A stretch of 64,000 bases of DNA from Rhyacophila brunnea (taxonomy: Eukaryota; Arthropoda; Insecta; Trichoptera; Rhyacophilidae). Within the stretch, counting starts at the first letter, position 1, and every line of letters starts with the position of its first letter. Position numbers and translations under genes: made by a program. Under the pieces are notes generated by a model. It did not search any database, was not told the origin of the DNA, and saw nothing but the letters and a program-made list of their open reading frames with translations. This document shows, in pieces, positions 12,701-23,400 of this stretch. The stretch is from positions 2,108,001 to 2,172,000 of the forward strand of contig JAGYXB010000559.1 in the NCBI GenBank assembly GCA_022495005.1, written 5' to 3'.

Positions 12701-13549
12701 AAGGCTACAGAGGCGTGGTTAGCCATTATCAAGTCGCATAATATGTTGCACGATATATTTTATCTATATTATATTTGTTTCCACAAGTGTTATTATGGAT
12801 GGCTTACTGATATTCGGCCCACACACATTTCCGCTTTGAATTCGGTTCCTGCACGCCAAATCTTCAAATAGTCTTATTGTGGGAATAAATCTATTGTACG
12901 ATGCACTCCAAATTTTACCCAACAGAATAATAAACACGCTTAATATGTTTGCACAAGCACCTGGGTAGTAACTGTAAAAATATGCAGTTTTGGGGTAGTT
13001 TTGCCTACAAAAGATAAAACTTTATACTTGAGAAATTAAGTAGGCACCTGTCTATACCACCTATAATGTAAATATGAACCATAAAGTGAATGCAAGGTTA
13101 CTGAAGGGCAATTTAAGAGTATGTGACACTAACCTTAACATACTGATTTTCTTGTATATTTCTTCCTTTAAGACGTAGCACACAGGCCTGCGTATCAAAA
13201 TCGATTGTTTCGACATTGATTGTAAGAATAGTTCTGACCCTGCTGCTCGTGGACGATCCGGTGGCAGTTTCATTTTGAACTTTTCTGATGGTAGAACTTG
13301 TGACAACGTCGCCTTCGGATATCAGATTATATGCATGCCACATATCTTCCGAATCCTCAGGAATAAGACCGATGCTCCTGTTAAAAAACAATGATAAACT
13401 CAGTAACACATTAACAATAAAACTGCAATTTATATACGTAGACAAAGCAGTCGGAAATATGACAGATATCAAGTAACGCTTTGTAGAATTCGTGCAAATT
13501 TGACTTACCCCGTGCCATCTTTCTCCAAGCTTTTGAATACGAGCTTCAT
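6746..13549 (-). CDS. pelo: Pelota (Dom34) ribosome-rescue factor
   Basis: Pelota, an eRF1 relative lacking the GGQ motif, works with the GTPase Hbs1 and with ABCE1 to split stalled ribosomes in no-go and non-stop decay. Minus-strand exons: 13549-13509, 13377-13134, 12442-12188, 11933-11711, 11257-11065, 10159-10053 and 6840-6746. All phases join and the total is 1158 nt, or 385 residues, the same length as human pelota. Domain 1 starts [14 protein letters not shown] and includes [15 protein letters not shown] and STIRKVQ. The central domain holds PRKRKG and AIIRHINF; the eRF1-like third domain holds [33 protein letters not shown] and [11 protein letters not shown]. The C-terminus is [19 protein letters not shown] followed by an acidic tail. 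Intron 5 uses a GC donor; intron 6 is 3.2 kb and holds a piggyBac relic. The gene looks intact. Confidence 0.96.
6999..7983 (+). mobile_element. piggyBac-like element, degenerate
   Basis: TTAA target duplications (6999-7002 and 7980-7983) bound TIRs that read inward as CCCTTAACACTCGAGTG and, from the right, CCTTTTCCACTCGA. Just inside the left end, two CG-rich palindromes (TGCCGCCATATCGGCGGCA and TGCCGCCGTAGCGGCGGCA) form a subterminal repeat. The interior is too short for a transposase, but plus-strand 7730-7806 reads [17 protein letters not shown] then MKNYK and a stop, the Cys/His-rich C-terminal tail shape of piggyBac transposases. It is a dead deletion derivative inside pelota intron 6. 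Confidence 0.75.
7984..10052. other. Remainder of pelota intron 6
   Basis: AT-rich intron sequence. A short motif near 8037 (AACTGTCAATTCATGGTGGAA) recurs at 35093, so some of it is dispersed repeat. A 91-codon open frame at 9701-9976 shows no recognisable domain and is not called a gene. Confidence 0.4.
10160..11064 (-). other. Pelota intron 5 with GC-AG splice sites
   Basis: The donor read on the minus strand is TTTAG|GCAAGT (11064-11063 = GC) and the acceptor is ATTACAG at 10160. No GT in the right phase restores the reading across the conserved LFRCQDIK stretch, so the GC donor is needed. The minus-strand open frame at 10677-10931 inside the intron is not supported as a gene. Confidence 0.75.
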
Positions 13550-14485
13550 TTTATATATGTGATATATTATTGAGCAGCATTCTCATAAAATATTTAACAG
13601 CATTTCGTAAACGCCGATCCCTCTGTGACAGATTGAACTGTAAAGACTTAATTGCCATATTAAAAATATACACGTGCGCCATTTTTCACAACATGGTTAT
13701 ACTTGCAATTTTCAAATAAAATTTATTATTTGAAAGTTAAAAAAGGTAGGTACCTTAAAAAATAATCTACAGTTTTTTTGTAATTTATTAGATGTTAGTT
13801 TTCTTAATAATACATTTTCCAAGAAGAAAATCACATATAAACCATAATATAACAAAATCAAATGTTTTTTTCATTCATAAAATTTTTAAATTAATTTAAA
13901 TAAGTAGGTAGGTACAGTAAAAACAAAACAATGATTCGGTTGGTCGATGATGTGCGTGCGGATGTTTAGCCCTACTAGTTTTACTAATTACCTGGCCCGT
14001 GTTTTAATATAGTAATTAGTGTGCCCGTAGCGCTGACAACGGTATAATATATGTATTCATACGCATACAATCCACGAACCAAATCATTGTTTTGTTTTTA
14101 CTGTACCTAGGTCGTCATCATTTTTTTCCACAGGAGATATTTTATTTTAATTTTTAAATTAATGAATGTTTTCGAAAAGATATCTCTTAATTTTGGAATA
14201 TTTTAAGCATCGAACCTATCAATAAACACTATCAAAATAATTTTCATACGAATTGGATCAAAATCTACCTACCTACCTATAGTATTAAATTTTAGCTAAA
14301 GACCAGCATTATAAACATTACGTCCTACATAAAAGAATATTGCTTGCATTCGTTTAAAAACAAATGAATTGTAGGTAATGATTTTGAAAGTAGATTTATT
14401 TCATTGTTTTATTTTTCTGTTTTTAATTTTGGCCAAAGAAAATTTATGTCAATACAAATTCATCAATTAGGGACCTGTTCAAAAA
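13550..14485. promoter_or_regulatory. Bidirectional intergenic region, pelota / coiled-coil gene
   Basis: About 0.94 kb separates two divergent start codons (13549 minus, 14486 plus), so both promoters should lie here. I see no convincing TATA or initiator element. A 189-bp MITE occupies 13915-14103. Confidence 0.5.
13915..14103. mobile_element. TA-flanked MITE, 189 bp
   Basis: TIRs of about 30 bp start CAGTAAAAACAAAACAATGA and are mirrored at the right end; TA duplications lie at 13913-13914 and 14104-14105. The terminus resembles that of the element at 4960-5355 (CAGTAAAA), hinting at a common transposase source. Confidence 0.75.
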
Positions 14486-17400
14486 ATGTCTTCAAAAAAA
14501 CCACCATCTAACAAAAAAGAAATTGGGGATACAATAAGTAAGTAGGTTCATTTTATTGTATACATTAATTTATCATTTAAATAGTCAATTCTAAGATTAA
14601 GTACCTATATGGAATGTTGGAGGCACCATAAGAATCCTTCTTTATATGATGAAAAGGAAGTAGGTAGGTACTAATTATTGTTGAAAATTGAGATTATTGT
14701 TTTATAGTAAAGTTAATTACCTACCAGCAATAATTTACCTTGAACAATCAGCAGGTGGGTAGATAGGTATCTATTGGGAAATAGAGGTTTCGTTACAATA
14801 GAATTATTCATAGGTAGGTAGGTTAAAAAATAATAATCTTCAGTTTTTTGGTTTTAATATCACTAGTACCTATACTATGGGATCATTTTTCCAGTCGTGG
14901 TCTTTTGAGATGTAAATCAAATCAACTCGTAACAATATGATGCCACATTGTCGCTATAGGATTGGTTTGTCGAATATCTGTTTTTGTCAAAATCGACCTT
15001 TTAATGCAGAATGATTTTTTTGTAAGTAAGTATCTAAATGGACCAAAACTATCCTTTTCTTTAAATTGCTTTGTAATGAATGCAGCATTCATATCCTGTA
15101 AAAACAACAATTTAAATACCTCCATGTATTTAAATATTATAGCATGATGAAATTTGTTTTTCGTCTCCTGAACATTTGACATTCGGTCTATTCGACAAAC
15201 CAATCCTACAGCGACGGCATGGTGGCTATGAATACAATCAAAGAAGTAGGTAAATGATAATAATCTCATTTTAAATCTCTACTTTATTCCAGGTGCAATA
15301 CCATGTCTGATTCCTAGAAGTACAAAATTGAGTAGAGCAAGGCTTTCTCACATCCAGTCTTTATCTAAACCGAGTCTGCAACCCATAAGTCCTCCAACGA
15401 GAGTGCATTCGTCAGTACCGACAAATGAAAAAGTAAGATAAATTAAATGAATAATATAGGTGTTTAATTATTGTTCACAGTAATTTATAAAAATACAGTC
15501 TACTATCTTTACTTTGGAAGCATTTAAGAAAATGGTACATTACATTCGAAAGATATGACTAAATTAATAACCATTTCAGAAAGTATTCAATAATAAATAA
15601 TAAGCATGTGCACATGGGCACATGCAATGAGCACATTTACAAGTCATACAAAGTTGTCCTGCTTTGTAACTCACATGTTGATAAATTAATATCTTGTATA
15701 ATCAATCCAAATAAGAAGATATCAAGCATCTACATGTATTTCACTGGTGACCTGTCAAACCAATCGTACATGCATGATGATAAAAAATATTTAGGTAACT
15801 AAATTACTAAAGCCGCGTTGATACGATCCAAGTTGACTTGGACCGAATGCCATCCAAGCGCACTTGCATGAGACAGCTTCATACCAATTACTCTCCTATC
15901 CAAGCTAACTTGTATGAGTAGGACGCGGTCCGAGAATAATATTTTCTCTGTTAATATTATTATTCCATAGTAATATATTATTTATAACAATAGTTTTCTT
16001 TCAGAATAATTCACAGCCACCTCATATATCTGAAAATGAAGAAGCCATCGAACTTCCTGAAAATCCAGAATCAGTAAGTACCTACCTTTGCCCTTAAGGC
16101 TATGTTAGTTATTATGGGTGTCAGAGGATCACATGGAGATTTCAACTCAGAGAAAGCGGTGTTGGAATTTATAACCGGTATTATTTAATTTAAAGTTAGA
16201 ATCCCACCAAATATATTTATTTTAAACGTTTGACAAAACATGTTATTTATTTTTTAATTGTATACTGTAATATTTGATTTTAACATTTCGGAAGGGGCTG
16301 AACAGTGTAAAATATTCTCCTTTACCTCATAAAAGAACAAATCTCTCAGTAAATTTTTCTAAGCAACTGTTACAACTGACAGCAGTCACCTTCAACGTTC
16401 CCTCTAATTTTTCTATTATGTGTGCGGACCATCAACACATCTGAGCAGTGGCGTAACTAGGGTTGGTGTTACCCGGTGTGGTAAATAATTTACACCCCCC
16501 CCCCCCACAAACACACGTACAATTATACATTAAAACTTATATTTTTAAGATATTTATTAATTTCAGTGATTTTATATAATAATAACACTAACAACGATAA
16601 TTTTTTAATACGATTTTCACAATAAGGACTACTATGAGACTGTACTGACAATGTTTCTTGCAAGTTGAAACATGTCAACGACTAAGAAGATCTGAAGAAA
16701 CAATAAAATACGTACCTTCTTTTCGTATACATTGGCACGCAATAGAACGGGATGGATATAGTGATCCCGCTCAATGTAAAATTTCACTTGTGCGCTCTCG
16801 TTAGTCGCACTTGACCTTCGCTTTCCGAGAAATGAATCAAAGAATTTTGCATGTTATGGTTTCGTGCAGTAGCGCACCCAGGGGGGGGGCCAAGGGGCCT
16901 TGGCCCCCCCCAAAAACATTGAAATTGAAAGCCAATAGATTAGACAAATAAAAACACGGCAAAAAAAATATTTGAAATTCTCCAGCACCCTCTAGAAAAA
17001 TTTCTTAGATTTTAATTTCTAACTCAAAAATTTCGAAACACTAATGTCGAGTTGTTTTAGAAACTCAATCTCTAATGGAAATGTCAAAAAATTCTCGGTG
17101 TCCATCCGAATTCCGGAGTGGTGTACACCGAGTGCAATAGACAAAAGTCCGATAAACGAGAAATTAGGCTGTGTTCTGTTGGGTAGGTTTGTGCACCTAT
17201 AAGTTAAATGCAATAATACTTTTTTTTCCATTTTCAATTAATATTTTGGAACTTCACTATTAAAAAACCCAAAATCGACGATAAAAATTCGGCGAAAAGT
17301 ACGACTACACTCACCACCATGGGCTGACAGGGCTATAGCCTGGGGGCCCGGGCTTAAGAGGGCCCTGCGTGGCGGCTCGTCTAATTGTGAGATAAACACA

Positions 17401-20400
17401 CACCAGAAATTTGTTATATTATAAAAAAAAATCACATGTGGCGCTATAGATACTACTTCATCAAAATTAATATAAAAAATATGAAGTATGATGAAAATAA
17501 TATGATATACGTAACTACATGATAATAATTCACGTGTATCATTTTATATTACAATTATTTTTAGTGTTTCTAGAAAAATAAAAATGTTTATTTATCCAAT
17601 ATCGATGGGTCGAATGCAACTTGGCTACCACAAGAGGGGGTCGTGACCAGTGGTCTATAGTATGATAACGATCGATAATATGATATGAAGTCCGACAAAT
17701 CAAGAATTCAAGGGAATTATTTAACAATATAGATAAATCCACGGAATACCATTTGGGAACACTACTGTAGAACATCACATTCCCCTTAACCCTGGTGATA
17801 GGTAAGGGGGCCCGCCAAACATTCATGATGTGGGGGCCATGCCCACCACAGTCGGTGGTGGTGTAAATTAAAAAAAAAAAAAATTTCGGTGGAATTCAGC
17901 ATAAATATTGTGGCTCTTGACCAGTGGTTCTTAACCGGTGCACCGCTGGCTTGTTGCATGTGCACCGCGAAAATAATGATAAAAGCAGAAAAATCCGCGA
18001 AATAGCGAAAACCGAAAAAGTCCTTCGTGAAATTATGAAAGCCGATGAAAGATCTAATGTGATTTCGATGTTGCCGAATCGATCGCACGCGTCTAAAATC
18101 TAAAATATCATGGAGGAATTTGTATGGATGATGCTCCGTCAATGTTAGGCTCATTTAAAGGATTTGTTACCCTCGCAAAGACAAGAAATCCTAACATTAT
18201 ATCTACGCACTGTTTTATTTACACAGGGAATCTATAGTTTCGAAAACATTACAGCAGTGCTAAAACCTGTACTAGACCAATTTCATCTAATCCAGACCTT
18301 TAAAAACAGGCATTTTAAAAAAAAACTTTGCATTTCTATGGAAGCTAAGTACGATTGTTTGCTTTTTCACACTGAAGTGAGGTGGTTACAGTGCACGCGC
18401 ACCCAGGGGGGGGCAAAGGGCCCTGACACCCCCCAAACATGAAAATTATCAGAATGATTTTAACCATTGAAATTGAAAGCCAATAAGCCTTTGGGCTTAG
18501 ACAAATAAAAACACTGGCAAAAAAAACACAAAAATTTCGAAACACTAATGTCAGGTTTTTTTAGAAACCCAATCCCTAATGGAACTGTCAAAAAATTCTC
18601 GGTGTCCACCCGAATTCCGGAGTGGTGTAGGTCATGGCTGAGGAGGGCTGACAGGGCTCTAGCCTGGGGGCCCAGGCTGTGGGGGGCCCGGCGTGTCGGG
18701 TTGACCAGATAAACATACATAATAAATTAGCTTTAATAGTAAAAAAAGTCGCCTGCGGCGCTAATATGCTTCTTGGCCATGAACATTTTCAATTACTTAT
18801 ATAATTGTGCAATATATTTTTTGATTATTATGTGTCGATACTCGACAGCTCCATTATTAAAGTGGATGTATTGAAAATCGCCAATTCTTATGTATAAGTA
18901 CCCTTAATTTGAACTAAAACACAATTTGAAAAACGTTAATGTAGTGTTTCACACTGCCTTTAATCTTAGCGGTAGGTTGGGGGCCCGCCAAGCCTAGCAT
19001 GAGGGCCCGTTTCAGGATGTGGGGACCATGGTGTAGGTACACCGAGTGCAATAGACAACGAGAAATTAGACTGTTTTACATTCTCCTCCTTGGGCCCCCC
19101 CCAATATTAAATCCTGGGTGCGCCACTGGTTTCGTGCATTCGAGCAAAATTAAAATCTGGCATAGGAAACTCATATTTTTATGTGAGGACTGTGCGGGGG
19201 ATGAAAGCATGTGTGCGGACATATTTTGGGAGGTGTGCAGGGAACATTGGTCGCCTTAGCTTACATAATGCTGTCACCTTCCTGACCAGGGAACTCAGAA
19301 TTAATGGGAACTGAAATACACAACGGGTAAGGCGATAGCAGGTAACCGAATCGAGTAAGGAAGAATATTGAAAACTTCTCTCGGTTTGTGCATTTACGCT
19401 CATTTAATGTTGGTGTATTACACACACTATTGCGTGTGCATAATGCGTGCTTCATTTTCGTAGGACACTCACACATTCAAAAGCCTGCTTCACCATGCGG
19501 TGTATTGAATATAGCGTATCGGTATTCTATTTATTATTTGTTCTGTGTTCCTGACTCAGGTAGACCAGAAACATTGGCGAATCTTTCGATTGGACGTTAT
19601 CTGTGGAGTGTTTGCATTCTTTTCAATCAGTAACAAAGATGGGGTGTCCTATCAAAATTTATAAAAATGAAAGAAACCTCTATACATATGTCATGCTTCC
19701 TTTTATAATGATGCATCGGTTTATAAGTCTTACCAACGCATCATCGTAATGGTAACAGTAACCAATAATTAAAAAAACACCATATTGGCATCATGATTTA
19801 TGATAATCAGTTGTAAGACATTCGCTAACCACCTTTTGATCAAGCTGAATTTTATCCATTCATGCCAATCTAACCCCTGATACCCAATATGGATGGATGT
19901 AAATAATATGTTTTAATTTTATTAGTACCTACCAACGATGCTATTTATCTTCTTCTTGAATGTTCGTCTCATCGTACTAGTTGAAATACCGTAATGAGAT
20001 CTTCGTCCTCTCCATGGCTGTCAGTAAACTGTGTTTGCAAATCGCAGTTGAGGGATTCTGCAATGGAATTTCATTTGATTGACAATTTGATTTGAACCTC
20101 ATTGAAAACTGGTACACTACAGGGTTTTGTCGATGATTGAACTAATGTGTATGACATAAATTTTGCTACAGTTTTATGAGTGTAAAAATGTTACTTACAG
20201 ATTCCAAACACATCTGAAAATATTTTTGACACAAACAATAACGAAATAAACAACAATACTGAGCTACCAATTGATGAAACAACACCAGATAATATTGGTA
20301 AGCCAAGAATACTGTAAATCTTTATTTATATTATTATTGATCTATTTGCCTACATAATAATATTCTTAAACAAATCTCATTAATTGGCATCAGCTTAATA

Positions 20401-23400
20401 CAGATCTCCCAATCGTTTTTATGCCCCGCACCCCCAGGACAATATGTTCAATTAATATTCACACATCCTACAAAGGTAATATCATATTTTGAAGATGAAT
20501 AAGTCAAATTTTTATTTTTTAAATGTAAATAGAAATAATTGAGCTATCAGATAAAATCATTTCCAATCAATGAGGTTCGATTTTTTTACAGCGCTTATAG
20601 AGGCACCCTTACAAGTGCATCTTCAGTTTGGGCATTATACCACACTAATCAGTTGACAACTCATTGGCTGCATACCATTTAATACCAACACGCTGACCAA
20701 TGAATGGGCCCGAATGCTTTAGGAACTGTCCGAATCTAGCACGCATTAAATCTATGAGAATTTCACTATTATGCTAAATCGATGATCCCAATTCAATGAC
20801 TGTTTTTGTTCCTGTATCTCATTCATGATATTCTCAAAATGTGAAACTTTCTTGCTGATTGAGATCTGCGTTTATGCCTGTGGATTCAGGCGATTCCTAA
20901 CTTTGTCTTGATTGATAAAAGAGAACCAAATCCAAATTCACACAAGGATATTGTTACAAATGGAAAGAGAACACGGAATTGTTTTCCATCAGGTCTTGGG
21001 AACATCAAAACATCTCCAAAATCTTGTTTTCAAATTACATTTCAAGAAATCGATTAATTTGTAAATAATCCAAATTAGAATTAGCGTTTTGAAATAACAA
21101 ACGAAAACACTCCCACTTTGTTGTCCCATACGAAATGACATAAATCATATTTCTGTTTTTGTTTATGTCTACTGTGTGTGGCTCATTCTCTGCTGAAAAG
21201 AATTTGAATTTGTTCTTCCCTGAATTTGTAGAGGGTACTTTTTTCGGGAAGTGTAAAACTTTTTTACACTTCTCAGATGTTGAACACTTCAATTTCATCA
21301 TCACCTCTATGTATTGGTGTCCATGTCACTATTGAGGGAAAACATAAAATTGTATATATTTAATTTATTATTGCTAACTGCAATATTAACTCGAACCAAT
21401 CGCACTTACTTTATTTTTGATGAACTATTTTTACTATATTTAAGATGAACTATTTTTCTGTTGCTATAGATGTTGGAGAGGAAGAAGTAATGATTTCTGT
21501 CAGTAATACATATGTAACTCAATCAATCCATAAGGATCTTAATGATGAAGAAGTGAGAATTAATTATTATAATAATAATTCCGTTTGGTCAATTTTTATC
21601 TTCTATAACAAAGCAATACATACTTTTTAAACAGACTGACGATTTATAAAGATCTAAAATTGACGTTTGATTCGCTTAGTCGCTAAACCCGCTCTGGAAG
21701 TTTTTTTGAGTTCCAAGCAAATCACGAAAAACTGTTATGTGCATTTACGATGATATTTAATGTAATTTCAGTTGTTATACTTCTTCCGTTACATAGGAAA
21801 AGGTAAAATAAAACCGTAAGATGTGTGATTGGTCAGCTATTTAGAGAGAGTTATGTAATTTTTTATTTACCTTTAGAGCAGGTTTGGTGACTCAACTCAA
21901 TATTCATCCTGATTTTTTGACAAAACTGGACGATATCTAAAACTCACATCTGGATAAGCCGATAGATCTATGAAAATAGCACCTACGTACGTTCAAAATT
22001 GAAAAATCGGCCAGAATGGGTTTGGCGACTAAGCGACTCATTTATTTACATACATTGTTTTATAATAAATATCTTATGAATGAGGTGGACTCTGCTATTA
22101 TTGCATTACAATAATTCTTTTCTTATTCCAGGTACAACTATTAGAAGATGAACTTGAAAGTGATTTTCACTCATTAAAAAAAGGTCCATCGACACGTACT
22201 GTGGATTTATTTAGTCTTGCAAACGGTTATAAAATTTCAATTCATTATAATTAGCACAATGTTTGACATTATCTTCAATTCTAAAATCAAATAATGATGA
22301 TCCAGGGTACAAGATGTACCCGATGTAAAAATTATCTGTATATTAGACGCATATTTAAAAAACCGATAAGTCCACATACGGTCAAAATCACACCATATAT
22401 TGTTGTAATGATGATTATTATATAACATCCAAAACCCGTCAAAAACATACACTAAAAAAATGTTTGAAAACTAATGACTGACATAAATAGATAAATAAAA
22501 ATGGGTATTTTGAAAATAACATAAATACATGGGTATGTAAAAAGACACTAATTCTAAATCTTTTACGCTCGTAACACAAAAGCATCATTTACTACAAATT
22601 AATATTGAAAAAATGTGAGCTTATCAGTTTTTTAAAATACAGTCGAACTTGGTTATTACGAGGAAGATGGGACTGACTGAATTTGCTCGTTATAAGCATT
22701 TCTCGTAATATCAGAGAATAGGTATTTTTAAATGAGAAGTCACATAACACAAAAAGTCACAATTCAAACAAAAATAGAAGTAGAACATAACAAATTTGAA
22801 AACCATCGTAAAAATCCCTGAAACAAGCATGGCATTCATAAACTACAAAAGAAGTTGTTTATTGTAATGAACGGTGGTAGGTACCTACTGACTTCAGCTT
22901 GGATTTTTTACATGAAATTTCAACCATATGCGTGGATACTTTTTCAATGTGGTCGGCGAAAACACCAATTAGGTACTTAGACAACTAGTGTCATAAACGT
23001 AATCTGATCCCGGCGGCATCGGTCTAGTTAACTGCCCGGTCGGATTTTATTGCTTAGGGTCGAAAATGTTTTTAAACTATCGACACATTAACAGTTTTAA
23101 GAAAGTTTTTGACGATATTTTTGCTCGGTATATCCGATAAGTAGCTCGTTATAAAAGGGAATAAATGTATGGAGAGAATCATAAACTAAAATGTCAACGA
23201 ATGTTTCCTCATTACATCCGAGATCTCGCTATGTCCGTGATCGTACTAACCGAGTTCGACTGTACATGTCTCATGTGTATTTTTTTTTTAATTTCGAGGA
23301 ATAACTAAAATTAGTTTCATAATACATTATAATATTATAGAGCTTAAGACTTTTGCGTTTCTTTATTAACGTTTTTGGTATTTAGTCTTACACCGTACAG

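Larger units (their letters stand above)
16867..19128. mobile_element. hAT element with CAGTAGCGCACCCAG ends, nested
   Basis: Termini CAGTAGCGCACCCAG and CTGGGTGCGCCACTG are flanked by a perfect 8-bp duplication GTTTCGTG (16859-16866 and 19129-19136). The interior holds transposase debris (about 18127-18384), then a second left-end copy at 18384 (GCGCACCCAGG) whose following ~230 bp repeat 16880-17130, and two GC-rich repeat blocks. The right end appears shared by both left ends, so the layout is an internal duplication or an insertion of a shorter relative. Confidence 0.75.
16393..19249. mobile_element. Outer hAT-type element in intron 3, host of nested hATs
   Basis: The left end CAACGTTCCCTCTAA is mirrored by GCAGGGAACATTG on the right. 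Flanking 8-bp duplications are GTCACCTT (16385-16392) and GTCGCCTT (19250-19257), one mismatch. A further hAT-like left end, CAGTGGCGTAACTAGGG, lies at about 16446, and the complete element 16867-19128 sits inside. Confidence 0.65.

Noticed and set aside
17786..18154. 122-codon minus-strand frame in the hAT stack
   Set aside because: It overlaps, in antisense, the plus-strand hAT transposase remnant.
20390..21304. Possible transposase on the minus strand of intron 4
   Set aside because: Only one short open piece, no diagnostic motif, and no terminal repeats found around it.
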